Shown: positions 9,058-18,496, counted from the first letter of the stretch. The stretch: 64,000 bases of DNA from JBLNBN01 sp050260015 (GCA_050260015.1 JBLNBN010000022.1:1-64000); one strand, 5' to 3'. Notes: generated from the letters alone by a model not told the origin. Program-made: numbers and translations.

Positions 9058-9291
9058 CTATTCCTTTTCGCCGCCTTCGTTAGCTAAATCGTTCTTCAAC
9101 TGCGCCATAGCGGCGTCGTTTTCCTGGTTAATTTTTTGCACTTCGTCGCGTATGCTCTTCGAAAATTTTCGTAGATCCTGCATGTTTTTACGCAGACGAA
9201 TGCCCGCGGCCTTGTTGCCTTTTAAATAAAACTTACGAAAGTTCATTTCAAAGGATTTTACAAGATTCAGCAACTCCTCGTATCTGTTCAT
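9058..9291 (-). CDS. Histone H1-like (Hc1-type) DNA-binding protein
   Basis: A 77-residue helical protein beginning MNRYEELLNLVKSFEMNFRK and containing KGNKAAGIRLRKNMQDLRKF. It matches the short histone H1/Hc1-like proteins widespread in Bacteroidota, which are thought to help compact DNA. Relatives usually end with a lysine/alanine-rich tail; this one ends in the acidic NDLANEGGEKE, so non-specific DNA binding would rest on the middle KGNKAAGIRLRK segment. It stands alone with ~230 bases of AT-rich DNA upstream, as expected for a strongly expressed chromatin protein. Confidence 0.78.
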   Translation of the reverse strand: MNRYEELLNLVKSFEMNFRKFYLKGNKAAGIRLRKNMQDLRKFSKSIRDEVQKINQENDAAMAQLKNDLANEGGEKE

Positions 9292-9523
9292 TGATCGCTC
9301 CTGTATATTTATCTAATTTTATAAATAGACGCAACTTTATAGAAATTATTTATTAATATTAGCTAATTTTACTTAGATTTTAAACTATAAAGCTATTTTC
9401 GAATTATTAAGTAACTTTATCGTCGCTTATATTGTTATTTTATTATCCCTGTGTTTTCATAAAACGATTATTTCGTAAAATAATTTAGTTTAGCTTAAAA
9501 TTCAACAAAAAAAAGGTAAAAAC

Positions 9524-10465
9524 TTGAAGGCAAATTACAAAATTTTTATCGCTATTTTAATCTCTTTCTTTTCATTTCATGCATATACTGCTTTCTCAGC
9601 TCCTGACAGCTCGGATTTTATCTGGAATATTCGGCTGGATTATCACTCGGAAAATTCTTCGAAATTTTTCGACGGCAAGGGCGTATCTCAACCTCGCATG
9701 AAGGAGTACCTGGCGGTGACTAATGAAGGCGGCGAAGTAATCAGGATTGACACTAACCAGTACACGCTTAAGTTCGGCCGCGACGTCCTGGCGTTGAACG
9801 CCTCGCTCGTCCCTGGCGAGGAGTCCCCCTGGAGCTTTTACGCTCGGTTAGAGGCGTCGTACAATTCACTCCTGGAGCAGTACCTGTTCGATCGCTTTTC
9901 GAACCGTAAAACGCGCGCCGATTTCTCCTTTTTTAAGGCCGATTATTTTGCGCTCGGCGCCGACTATAACTTTGCCGATCGCTTTTCGGATAAATTTCAA
10001 TACGGCTTAATGACCGAGGCCCGCACGCCCTTCGGATTCCACGACGGCATCCTCGACGATTCGACCTACCAATTCCTGGCGGACGGCGCGTTCGAAGCGC
10101 TGGGAGGAGCGTTCCTCCAACTTTATTCCGGTAAATGGGATTGGAAATTCTCGACGCTTTACAACTGGAGAGGCGAGGACTTCAAGGATCAGCTGCTATT
10201 CGGCTTTCGCGGAAGAGCAAGCTCCGTGCCCGGGACGCATATAACGCTGGAGGTAAACGCGGCCAAAGCTCTTGCAAGCATCCCCAGCGATATAGTTTTC
10301 GATCCCCGTAAGTACCCGCTTGCCGAGGATTGGCTTGATTTCGGGTTTGGGTTCGACATAGGCAACCCTGAAATTAACGCCGGGTTCCTTTACTCGCTGC
10401 GTCTTATCGGGAGGAACGCATGGGGTAAAAATGTGATAAAAATATGGGTCGGCGCGGCGCTTTAA
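9524..10465 (+). CDS. Hypothetical exported protein, probable outer-membrane beta-barrel
   Basis: Not assigned to a family. It has an N-terminal signal peptide (KIFIAILISFFSFHAYTAFSA, cleavage near 26-28) and about 285 residues of alternating aromatic strands such as EESPWSFYARLEASYNS, ALGADYNFADRFSDKFQYG and KWDWKFSTLYNW, suggesting a barrel or beta-rich outer-membrane protein. The start is TTG at 9524, preceded by AAAAAGG. The C-terminus (KNVIKIWVGAAL) lacks the usual terminal aromatic residue. Its last four bases overlap the end of the converging MFS gene. Confidence 0.6.
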   Translation: MKANYKIFIAILISFFSFHAYTAFSAPDSSDFIWNIRLDYHSENSSKFFDGKGVSQPRMKEYLAVTNEGGEVIRIDTNQYTLKFGRDVLALNASLVPGEESPWSFYARLEASYNSLLEQYLFDRFSNRKTRADFSFFKADYFALGADYNFADRFSDKFQYGLMTEARTPFGFHDGILDDSTYQFLADGAFEALGGAFLQLYSGKWDWKFSTLYNWRGEDFKDQLLFGFRGRASSVPGTHITLEVNAAKALASIPSDIVFDPRKYPLAEDWLDFGFGFDIGNPEINAGFLYSLRLIGRNAWGKNVIKIWVGAAL

Positions 10466-11853
10466 GCGTTTGCAGAGGCGCGGGAACGCCTCCTGAAGGC
10501 AATCAAACCGATAACGGTTAAAACGCCGACGGCCAGGAATACGTACCAAACTTTTTGCGGCGAGTATAAATCCCATAGCAGCGCGGTCGCGTCCAGCGGA
10601 TTCATACGGGTCTTCGCGAGCATATCCGTAAATGCGGTTGCGTGCTGCGCGGTCTCGCCGTAGTAATCCTTCAAAAATCGAATAGCTAAACCGGATTTCT
10701 CGCCGAAAGTTTTATAAAGCCAGCCGCCAAGCAGCGCTCCGCCGGCCAGGCCTATCGCCCAGGAGTAATACAAAAATCCCATATAAAGCGACGCTTTGCC
10801 GCGAGGGGCGCGCACGCCCAGTTGTTCAGTAAATTTTGGATTGGCTATCATCTCGCCGAAGGAGTAAATAATAAATCCAGCCACAGTAAACGCGCCCGCC
10901 GTCGTAAGGCCCGTCGCGGCCAGTCCCGCTGCGCAGATCGAGACGCCGATTATTAAAGCGGTATACGCGTTCACCCGCGCGAATATCTTAGCCATTACGG
11001 CCACTAACAGCACGATTAAGCCGGCATTAATGTTATAAAGCCACTCGAATGCGATAACTGTTCCATTAGCAGTTTGAGCGCGCATAAATTCCGGAACAGC
11101 CGGGGCGATAGCCGTCGTATTGCTCCAGTCGACTATGAAGTTGGGAAGAGTCTCGTAGAACTGCATATAGATTAGGGTAAAGCCCGACATAACCAACAGG
11201 AAAACCCAAAGGTTGTCCCTCTTTAGCTCCCTGAACGCCGCAAGAAACGATATCTTCTCGGGCGATGCATCGGCTTGGGTTGGTACGGATTCCGACACCA
11301 TTTCAACCAATAAGAAATTAATTGAGAAGACTATCGCGGCCCCCCAGAAGACCCAGCTCCAGGCAAAGCCCTTTAAGAAGATCGAAAGCGGCGGAGCGAG
11401 AAAGATAGCGGCGTTGCTAAGCATGACGAATACGCCCCAGCCCGTCGAAGAGTTCTTCGCGGACAATTCTCCGGTAATCGAGCCCATGAGAGCGGGCCTG
11501 AACATACCTACCCCGACGCCAATGGCCAAAACGCCGGCCAGGAAAGGATAAAAAGTATTTTGCGTCGCTAAAAGAGCGTACCCGATTAGCGCGACGACAA
11601 AGGATATCCGCAGCATTAATTTACGGCCGTAGCGGTCGGCAAGTCCGCCGGTTAAAGCGGAGGTTAAGTTCTGGGTCAGCGCCCACCAGAAGAAGATAAT
11701 TCCCTTAGTAGTTTGCTCCCATCCGAGCCCGCCGGCGACGTCCTTTTGGGCGATATACATGGGCAATTGCAGGAGGGCCGTCCAGTAGGCCAGTCTTTCC
11801 ACCATTTGCAGGATCAGCAGCGACCAGTAATTCCGGGTAAAAGGGATTTTCAT
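10462..11853 (-). CDS. Major facilitator superfamily transporter
   Basis: Inner-membrane secondary transporter of unknown substrate. The 463 residues form about 12 hydrophobic segments. The MFS signature between helices 2 and 3 is GGLADRYGRKLML. It opens with NYWSLLILQMVERLAYWTALLQLPMYI, an arrangement with an early Glu/Arg in helix 1 reminiscent of peptide/POT-type carriers, but too weak for a substrate call. The ATG overlaps the stop of the dCMP deaminase gene by four bases (ATGA-type coupling), so they share one transcript. Confidence 0.85.
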   Translation of the reverse strand: MKIPFTRNYWSLLILQMVERLAYWTALLQLPMYIAQKDVAGGLGWEQTTKGIIFFWWALTQNLTSALTGGLADRYGRKLMLRISFVVALIGYALLATQNTFYPFLAGVLAIGVGVGMFRPALMGSITGELSAKNSSTGWGVFVMLSNAAIFLAPPLSIFLKGFAWSWVFWGAAIVFSINFLLVEMVSESVPTQADASPEKISFLAAFRELKRDNLWVFLLVMSGFTLIYMQFYETLPNFIVDWSNTTAIAPAVPEFMRAQTANGTVIAFEWLYNINAGLIVLLVAVMAKIFARVNAYTALIIGVSICAAGLAATGLTTAGAFTVAGFIIYSFGEMIANPKFTEQLGVRAPRGKASLYMGFLYYSWAIGLAGGALLGGWLYKTFGEKSGLAIRFLKDYYGETAQHATAFTDMLAKTRMNPLDATALLWDLYSPQKVWYVFLAVGVLTVIGLIAFRRRSRASANA

Positions 11854-12416
11854 CGGGGATCGGCCGCCTCTTCCCCGCCCTTATTTAATTCCATCGCCGC
11901 CCGGTGAATCTTACCGTTCATAAAGACTTCCGGAACGACTATGTCGCAGGTTAAATAACTGACCTTCACGCCTGCCTCGAGGAACATAGCGGCGACTTTT
12001 TTATACGATTCGATCCATTTGCCGTTCGTATTTTCGTCGTAGAAGTCCTGGCCGTTCTGGTGAATGAATACTTCGCTGATGCCGCATTGAATTATAGCGC
12101 GCGCGCAATCCGTGCAGGGAGTCCAGGGGATATATATTTTGCATCCCTTTAGCTGGGTGCCGCGCCGCGCCGCGTTATAAATTGCGTTGCGCTCGGCATG
12201 CTCCATCCAATAGTACTTTTCGCCGCCGTCCCGCGAAAGCCGCGAGCCTGCCCTATCGGGATCGATGCCTCGCGGTAGCGAATTGTAGCCGGTCGCCACG
12301 AGCACATTGTCCGAATCGACGATTACGCTGCCGACGTGCGTCGCCGGGTCCTTCGATCGCATTCCCACGAGGTAACACATTGTAATATATAGCTGGTGCC
12401 AGTCAGGTCTCTGCAT
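11850..12416 (-). CDS. dCMP deaminase (cytidine/deoxycytidylate deaminase family)
   Basis: Zinc enzyme converting dCMP to dUMP, the precursor for thymidylate synthesis, in the cytoplasm. In 188 residues it keeps the zinc signature: His73-Ala-Glu75 (MEHAERNAI) and Pro100-Cys101-x-x-Cys104 (WTPCTDCARAI). It also has the family's N-terminal TGYNSLPRG segment. It has the ComEB/dCMP deaminase architecture. The MFS transporter follows with a four-base overlap. About 220 bases of non-coding DNA separate it from the divergent ClpB-like gene. Confidence 0.9.
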   Translation of the reverse strand: MQRPDWHQLYITMCYLVGMRSKDPATHVGSVIVDSDNVLVATGYNSLPRGIDPDRAGSRLSRDGGEKYYWMEHAERNAIYNAARRGTQLKGCKIYIPWTPCTDCARAIIQCGISEVFIHQNGQDFYDENTNGKWIESYKKVAAMFLEAGVKVSYLTCDIVVPEVFMNGKIHRAAMELNKGGEEAADPR

Positions 12417-12480
12417 ATTGCTTCTGTTTTATTATTAGTTAATGATTTTTTATTATTAACAATAATTCAAAATTAACATT

Positions 12481-12531
12481 GTTTGCCGTCATAGGCAAAC
12501 TCTTTATGCTATTATAGGGGGAATAATCCCC
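12481..12531. promoter_or_regulatory. Two tandem hairpins in the leader of the ClpB-like gene
   Basis: GTTTGCC (12481-12487) and GGCAAAC (12494-12500) form a perfect 7-bp inverted repeat with a 6-base loop. A second one, GGGG (12518-12521) and CCCC (12528-12531), follows 17 bases later. They lie ~105-155 bases upstream of the ATG at 12635 and ~65-115 bases upstream of the divergent dCMP deaminase. They could be operator or leader structures. The sequence does not match the CIRCE element. Confidence 0.35.
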
Positions 12532-12634
12532 GGGAACGTAAATAGCAGGCCGTAAAACAAGATTATACGGAAGGAATCGTTTTTCATATTCGTTAAGAAA
12601 ATATACTTTTTTGCTTTTTTCGAAGAGACTCCCC

Positions 12635-13963
12635 ATGGAAGACACTACTCATGCGACAAAGCGCCGCTTAGAAGAAATTGAAAGCGAAATAAAGCTGCTT
12701 GCCGAGAGCCGCGACCGGCTAAGAAAACGTTGGAACAACGAAAAAGAGATAATCGCCGAATTAAGGCGGCTAAAGGAAGAGATCGAGCGCGTTAAGCTCG
12801 AGGCGGACAACTTAGAGCGCGCCGGCGACCTCTCGCGGGTAGCCGAATTGCGCTACGGCTCGCTGCACGAGCTAAACCGCAGGCTTCGCGAAGCGAACGC
12901 AAAGTTGGAAGAAATGCAGGAAAGCGGCAAGATGCTTAAGGAAGAAGTCGACGCAGAGGATATCGCCGAGGTCATCTCCAACCACACGGGCATACCGATC
13001 GCGAAGATGCTCGAAAGCGAGCGCTCGAAGCTGCTCCGAATGGAGGATAGGCTGACAAGGCGGGTTATCGGGCAGGAAGAAGCCGTAACCGCGGTATCGA
13101 ACGCAATACGCCGCTCGCGCGCCGGGCTCGGCGACGCTAACAGGCCGATCGGTTCTTTCCTTTTCCTTGGAACGACGGGCGTCGGCAAGACGGAAATGGC
13201 GCGCGCGCTCGCGGAATTCCTATTTGACGACGAAAATTCAATCGTTCGCATAGATATGAGCGAATATATGGAGAAATTCTCCGTTTCCCGCCTGATAGGC
13301 GCCCCGCCCGGCTATGTCGGCTACGACGAGGGCGGGCAGCTTACCGAAGCCGTACGCCGCAAGCCCTATTCTGTCGTGCTATTAGACGAGATCGAGAAGG
13401 CTAACTCCGACGTCTTCAACGTGCTGCTCCAGGCGTTGGACGACGGCCGGCTGACGGACGGCAAGGGCCGCACCGTAAACTTTAAGAACACGATAATAAT
13501 AATGACCTCGAACCTTGGGACGGAGCTTATACAAGCCCGTATGCAGGCTGCGCCCGAACCCTTGCGGGAAGAGGCTCTCGCCGCGCTGCGCCCGGAAATG
13601 CTCGAAGAGCTCCGGAAGCGGATGCGCCCGGAGTTCTTAAACAGAATCGACGAGATAGTAATATTCAAACCGCTGGGGGCGGAATCGATCCGCAAGATCG
13701 CGGAGCTTCAGCTGGATATAATCAAGAAGAAGGTCCACGCCGAAGGTTACTCGATCGAGTTTACGCCGGCGGCCATTAGTTGGCTCTCTAACCTAGGCTA
13801 CGACCTCCAATACGGCGCGCGCCCCCTAAAGCGGGCCATCCAGAAGCATATAGTCGATCCCCTGGCTATGCGGCTGCTAGAGGCCGATTTCGCGCATGGC
13901 GATAAAATAATCGTCGACGCAAGGGAAGACGGAAAGTTCACCTTCGAACGGGATGATTCCTGA
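12635..13963 (+). CDS. ClpB-like AAA+ protein reduced to middle domain plus second ATPase ring
   Basis: ClpB is a protein disaggregase normally of ~860 residues with an N domain, AAA-1, a coiled-coil middle domain and AAA-2. This 442-residue protein starts inside the middle domain (1-100, RLEEIESEIKLLAESRD type) and continues with a complete AAA-2. AAA-2 shows Walker A GTTGVGKT (179-186), pore loop GYVG (226-229), Walker B VVLLDE (247-252), sensor 1 TSN (291-293), arginine finger region RPEFLNRIDE and sensor 2 YGARPLKRAI. ATG 12635 is preceded by GAAGAG eight bases away; a TTG at 12611 would add eight residues. The upstream frame holds no trace of AAA-1. A separate full-length ClpB may exist elsewhere. 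Whether this form is an independent chaperone or a partner subunit is unknown. Confidence 0.9.
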   Translation: MEDTTHATKRRLEEIESEIKLLAESRDRLRKRWNNEKEIIAELRRLKEEIERVKLEADNLERAGDLSRVAELRYGSLHELNRRLREANAKLEEMQESGKMLKEEVDAEDIAEVISNHTGIPIAKMLESERSKLLRMEDRLTRRVIGQEEAVTAVSNAIRRSRAGLGDANRPIGSFLFLGTTGVGKTEMARALAEFLFDDENSIVRIDMSEYMEKFSVSRLIGAPPGYVGYDEGGQLTEAVRRKPYSVVLLDEIEKANSDVFNVLLQALDDGRLTDGKGRTVNFKNTIIIMTSNLGTELIQARMQAAPEPLREEALAALRPEMLEELRKRMRPEFLNRIDEIVIFKPLGAESIRKIAELQLDIIKKKVHAEGYSIEFTPAAISWLSNLGYDLQYGARPLKRAIQKHIVDPLAMRLLEADFAHGDKIIVDAREDGKFTFERDDS

Positions 13964-14000
13964 TTTATGCCGGAGCAGCGTTAGCTCTTATGCAATTAAA

Positions 14001-14034
14001 AAAAGGCGGGCCTTTAGGAAAGGCCCGCCTTTTT
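14001..14034. terminator. Bidirectional rho-independent terminator
   Basis: A perfect 15-bp stem (14001-14015 pairing with 14019-14033) closes a 3-base loop (AGG), with A-runs on the left and T-runs on the right. It can stop both the ClpB-like gene (+) and the giant T9SS gene ending at 14053 (-). Confidence 0.9.
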
Positions 14035-14052
14035 CGTAAACGCTTTCGCGTT

Positions 14053-17000
14053 TTATTTCACTATTACCAGAGGTTGCGTCGCATTGAACCGTGCGCCTGA
14101 GATAACGACGAAGTAAACGCCGGAGCTCAAGTTCAGATTCGAAATGGCAAATTCGCGATTCGTTACGCCCATCGGGGAAGCGCCTTCGAAGAGAACGGCG
14201 ATTTCGCGGCCGGTAGCGTCGAGAAGAGCTACGCGTACGTTTGATGCTTCAGCCAGTTCCCAACCGAGATTAGCGACATCGCCGTTAGCCGGGTTCGGAG
14301 TCGGGGCAAGGAGTCTGTTCGCGCCGGTAGCGACGTCATGAACGCCGACTACGCCGGTAGGCTTAACGGTAACTACGATAGGATCGCTTGTAACGGTTCC
14401 GCAGGGATTAGTAATTGTAGCAGTATAAGTTCCTGCATCAGTGTCCGTAGCGGAGGCGATGGTTAGCGTGCCATTCGTTTCGCCGGGGATTTCGACGTTA
14501 TTCTTTAACCATTTAATCGTCGCATTGTCTTCCGAATCGTAAAGTATCGTCATAGAGAATTCCTTTCCTACGACGGCTTCGATATTATGCGGTTGACCGG
14601 TGATCACTGGCGCGGAGCCGACGGAGACGACTGCGACCTTAGTGCGGCGTACTATGTGCCCGGGTTCGACAGTGATCTCGAGGAAGTATTCGCCGGAACG
14701 CGTTTTCGCGACATTCGTCATGGCGAGATCTTTCGTGTCAACGCCGGAGACGCCGTTACCGTTAGCTAACGGGTAACCGTTGTAGTACCATTGGTACTTC
14801 GTCGAAGTCGCTTCGGAGGACACGTTTACAGTCGTGGAAATATTAACGTCTTCGTCCACGCAAACGCGCTTATTCTGCGGCTGCGAAATGATCGTTATCG
14901 TCGGAGCCTTAATCAGGGTTACGTGATCGGTCGTGTCGGAACCGCATTGCCCGGTGACTATTGCGAAGTAATAATCGCCCGTAGCGGTGTAGTCGCCGGC
15001 AGCGACGTTACGAATTGTCAAGCGGGGAGTTTGGCTTCCAAGGAACTTCGCGCCGTCGGTCAGTCGGGTGACGGTATTGCCTACCCGGCGGTACCATTGG
15101 TAATCGTCCTTGTAGTAAGGAGGAATAATGCCGCGGATATGAGCTTCGAATTCGACCTGGATCGTGTCCTTTAAGCCTGCGTAAAGTTGAGTAACGGGTT
15201 GTTTCGTAACTTCGGTCGGGTTAAGCGAATATACGGCTACTTCGTCCGTAAACACGCCTTCCTGCGCGTTTGCAGGGCCGTAAACCAAAGCTTTGTAAAG
15301 GCCTGCTTTCTCGTGGCGCATCGTGTCGAGGTTAAGTATTCTACCGGTTGCGCCGGGGATAGGCTTGCCGTCCTTATACCATTGGAAGAGAGCGTCAGCC
15401 CTGTTGGAGATTTCAGCCGTAACGGCGAGCACCTGGCCGCCGGCGCCTTCGCAGGAGATTAACTCTTGCGGTTGGCTCTGAATCTGAACCGAGAGGTTCA
15501 TTATCGCATAGCCCATGTAGAAGTAATCGCGCGCGTCGCCGTAGAAGTCGGTCGCTTCAATCTCGTAGCGCAAGTCTTCGGGTAGATCCGCCAAAGGAGC
15601 GTTGAGTTGGTATGCGGGGTCGTAGATCTCTATAAGCATTTTGTTCTGGTTGTCGAAGAGCGTGGCTTGATTGACGGAGTTGTCGCCGCGAGCCGAGTTC
15701 CAGGTTGCTATCTTATTAAAGTTCTGGCCTGCGTACGTAGCGAAGAAAGGAGCGTTCGACCAGTAGTTATTATCGCGCGCGACGAGAGTTCCATTGGCGA
15801 TAATTGCCGGGGCGCCGTTCGAGCCCTGGATGAACATATTGCGCTCGAGCCTATTAGAGCCGTCCGCTTCAATAGCGGCTTGCGTATTGGAGTTCGTATA
15901 AACTGAGTTGTAGAACACGTTCATCGCGTTGGAATTGATAAGTCTCATGCCGGCCATATTTTGGACGTATGAGATGTTGTCGGCGATGTAACCGTTGGAG
16001 TTAATAGTCGTAATGCCGGCCAATTGCGCGCCGGGGTAATCGGATACGACGCGGATCTCGTTACGATAGATCTTCGTGTTCGCGCCTACTACGTAGATGC
16101 CGTTTACATTGCGGCTATCGGTTACAACGTTGTTCTCAATAATCGCCCAATCGGAGTTCGTAGTATGGATGACGCGGATTGCAGCTTCGTCGGAAGCGCC
16201 CGAACCGCGAACGCCGCTTATCTTGTTGTTGCTGATCGTCGAGCCGTCGAATACCATAATACCGAATTTGGGAGCGCCGCCGGCCGTGCTTTCCATCGTG
16301 TTGCCCTGGATGACTACGTGCGATTGAGTCATCGGGGTGATGGGTCCGCCCTGGAAGATCATGTAATTAGCGGTGAAGTTCCTGAGCGTGTTGTTTGTAA
16401 AGTTAAACGTCGGCGTCATCATTTCCGAATTGCTAACCCAAACTGCGCTTGCGCCGTTCGTGAAGGAGCACTTGTTGAACGTAACGTTGTTCGAATTTGT
16501 GACGCGAACGATAGCGTACATCGGATCGGCCGGGGCAGCCGCAATACCCTGGAAAGCTACGTTTTCGAAAACTGCGTTTACGACTTTATCTAATTCAAGA
16601 GCCGTGCCGCGGGTTCCGTACTGCGCGCTGAAGGTCAAATTGCGGAATTCGAGATTAGAGATGTTCTGAAGCTTTAATGCGTAATTCGTCGTCGGATCCG
16701 ATTCGAAATTAATGAACGCATCGGAAGCCTTGGCGCTGGTTCCAATAAATCTGAACTTCGTGCGATCACCGCCGAAATTTCCAAGCAAGGAAGCGCCGTT
16801 ATAGCTGCCGGGAGCTACCATGAAGGTGAATTCGCCTTCGCCAAGTATGCCGGCCGCGTTGAGGTAATCGACCGCTTCTTTAAAGTTATTGAAGTGCGCG
16901 TTTGCGCCGCCGACCTTGAACGTATTAGCGAGCAACGACGGGGCGAGCAATCTATCCGGAGTTACGTTGTTCGTTAGATTTTCGTCGGTTCCAACGTTAG

Positions 17001-18276
17001 GATTAACCACGGTCGCGGAAACGATAGTCGGGGCGAGAGGTTGCTTTAATTTTACGTCTACTTGCCCGAGGAAGACTTCAACTTCTTGATTGTAAGGCAC
17101 GAAGCCCGACCAATTCTTTTCAGTTTGAGCGACGCCGTCGACCTTCCACTGGATACGCATAGAATTAAGCGGACCTGCGCCCACGTTGCGAACCCGTACA
17201 TAAACGTCCTGCAAGCCCGGCGAGAATTTGCCGTTGGGACGGGAAATATCGACCGCGTATGCGTCGAGCATTATTGGATTCGAGAAAAACGTATAGGAGT
17301 CGTTAGCCGGGTTGTAGTCTACGTAACCGACGCCGTTATTGTTCAAGTTCTTAACCGTGGCAGTAATCGCCGCGGAGGGATATGGGCCGTTGTCCGGGTA
17401 AGTCGCGCTAAAGTCGCCGAGGGGAACCGTAATTTCCGATCCCTGCGAAAGGGAGCCGGTCCAGGTTACAGGAGTTTGCGCGACGCCGTTAATAGACCAA
17501 TCAACCTGGAAGCTGTTGATAGTCATCGGATCGTCCATGTTGGTGTTCTTCACCTTAACCGAGATCGGGTAAGTCTTGCCCGGGCTAAAGGAATTCCCAA
17601 GGCCGGTAATCCCGGTAACGGAAGCGTCCGGCTTAACGGGCGTGCCCTGGATAGAGATTTCGTCGACCAATATGCTGTTGCCGTAGTTGCTTATCCCAAC
17701 GAAATAAACATATACGTTGCCGTAGGAGCGGAAGGAATTAGGTATAGTAAACGTATACTTATGCCATCCGGGGCTGGACTCAACGGGAGCGCTCTCGAAG
17801 TGATGTAGGATTGTGCCAAGCTTCGTGCCGCCGTTTGCAAGCGAGGTATCCGCGTCGACGTAAATCTCCACCTTATCGGTAGTAGTTTCGTTGTCCTCCG
17901 AGCGGTACATATAGAAGCTAACGGTATTGTTGGAAGTACCGGAAATGTTAATTGCAGGGGTTGCAATCTTCGCCATCGCGCCGTTATGAGCGTCCCAGCA
18001 ATTAAAGTAAATCATGCCGGCGCCGGAATAAGGCGTAACGCTGGCGGGCTGTTCGTCGTCCCTGGTGATTGTCTTTCTTTCCCAAAGATAATTTTCAGTC
18101 GGATAGCTTGGTGGAACCGCGTAACGGATGTTGGTCCATCCGGCCGGCGGGAAAGCCGTACCGTCAAAGCCTTCATTTATATGAACTGTAGGGCTTTGCG
18201 AATACGCCTGGAGGCTAAAAGCTACCAACGCGGCAAAGGCCAGCGTCAATAGTTTCATTCGAGTCAGTATGCGCAT
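14053..18276 (-). CDS. Giant T9SS-exported protein with jelly-roll-like, CARDB-like, beta-helix and Ig-like domains
   Basis: Exported surface or secreted protein of 1,407 residues. Layout seen: signal peptide (1-26, ends AYSQ); an anchor-J/MAM-like domain (about 30-215, INEGFDGTAFPPAGW to SILVDEISIQG); two CARDB-like repeats (about 215-450, each with a WxxDGVAQTxxxWxG type core); a right-handed beta-helix (about 455-890, many NNTVxxNxI turns); and four Ig-like domains (about 925-1315, QWYKDGKPIPGAT type). The T9SS type A sorting domain (about 1325-1407) has PTPNPANGD, SSGVYFVVISG and ends PLVIVK. GGAG seven bases upstream supports the ATG. It lacks the extra module found between Ig domains in its four neighbours. 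Function is unknown; adhesion or polysaccharide binding is inference. Confidence 0.85.
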   Translation of the reverse strand: MRILTRMKLLTLAFAALVAFSLQAYSQSPTVHINEGFDGTAFPPAGWTNIRYAVPPSYPTENYLWERKTITRDDEQPASVTPYSGAGMIYFNCWDAHNGAMAKIATPAINISGTSNNTVSFYMYRSEDNETTTDKVEIYVDADTSLANGGTKLGTILHHFESAPVESSPGWHKYTFTIPNSFRSYGNVYVYFVGISNYGNSILVDEISIQGTPVKPDASVTGITGLGNSFSPGKTYPISVKVKNTNMDDPMTINSFQVDWSINGVAQTPVTWTGSLSQGSEITVPLGDFSATYPDNGPYPSAAITATVKNLNNNGVGYVDYNPANDSYTFFSNPIMLDAYAVDISRPNGKFSPGLQDVYVRVRNVGAGPLNSMRIQWKVDGVAQTEKNWSGFVPYNQEVEVFLGQVDVKLKQPLAPTIVSATVVNPNVGTDENLTNNVTPDRLLAPSLLANTFKVGGANAHFNNFKEAVDYLNAAGILGEGEFTFMVAPGSYNGASLLGNFGGDRTKFRFIGTSAKASDAFINFESDPTTNYALKLQNISNLEFRNLTFSAQYGTRGTALELDKVVNAVFENVAFQGIAAAPADPMYAIVRVTNSNNVTFNKCSFTNGASAVWVSNSEMMTPTFNFTNNTLRNFTANYMIFQGGPITPMTQSHVVIQGNTMESTAGGAPKFGIMVFDGSTISNNKISGVRGSGASDEAAIRVIHTTNSDWAIIENNVVTDSRNVNGIYVVGANTKIYRNEIRVVSDYPGAQLAGITTINSNGYIADNISYVQNMAGMRLINSNAMNVFYNSVYTNSNTQAAIEADGSNRLERNMFIQGSNGAPAIIANGTLVARDNNYWSNAPFFATYAGQNFNKIATWNSARGDNSVNQATLFDNQNKMLIEIYDPAYQLNAPLADLPEDLRYEIEATDFYGDARDYFYMGYAIMNLSVQIQSQPQELISCEGAGGQVLAVTAEISNRADALFQWYKDGKPIPGATGRILNLDTMRHEKAGLYKALVYGPANAQEGVFTDEVAVYSLNPTEVTKQPVTQLYAGLKDTIQVEFEAHIRGIIPPYYKDDYQWYRRVGNTVTRLTDGAKFLGSQTPRLTIRNVAAGDYTATGDYYFAIVTGQCGSDTTDHVTLIKAPTITIISQPQNKRVCVDEDVNISTTVNVSSEATSTKYQWYYNGYPLANGNGVSGVDTKDLAMTNVAKTRSGEYFLEITVEPGHIVRRTKVAVVSVGSAPVITGQPHNIEAVVGKEFSMTILYDSEDNATIKWLKNNVEIPGETNGTLTIASATDTDAGTYTATITNPCGTVTSDPIVVTVKPTGVVGVHDVATGANRLLAPTPNPANGDVANLGWELAEASNVRVALLDATGREIAVLFEGASPMGVTNREFAISNLNLSSGVYFVVISGARFNATQPLVIVK

Positions 18277-18444
18277 TTTATTACTCCATAAATGGTTTAT
18301 TAAATAACTTGGAATCTTTGCCGCATTAAAATAGCTCTACGCTATGTAGTAACAGAGCGGAACAGTTTTGGAAAACTATTCTATGCTATTAGTATAAATT
18401 ACTTTAATTTTTGATAAAAGTCAAGATATTTTATATCATTTATA

Positions 18445-18475
18445 TAAAAAAAATGCCGGGGGGACGCCCCGGCAT
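18445..18475 (-). terminator. Rho-independent terminator of the second giant gene
   Basis: On the minus strand ATGCCGGGG (plus 18453-18461) pairs with 18467-18475 around a 5-base loop, and a run of seven to eight T follows. It lies 21 bases after the stop of the gene ending at 18497 and separates it from the giant gene starting at 18276. Confidence 0.88.
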
Positions 18476-18496
18476 GACTTTTTGTTCAGATTTCGC

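Noticed and set aside
12417..12634. Possibility that the ClpB-like gene is a frameshifted full-length clpB
   Set aside because: The upstream region holds stops and AT-rich DNA and no AAA-1 motif in the gene's frame, and the next gene begins only 218 bases away.
17062..17808. Plus-strand open frames of 190-250 codons inside the giant T9SS gene
   Set aside because: They mirror the codon pattern of the real minus-strand gene and show Val/Arg-rich nonsense without motifs; same for 16024-16593.
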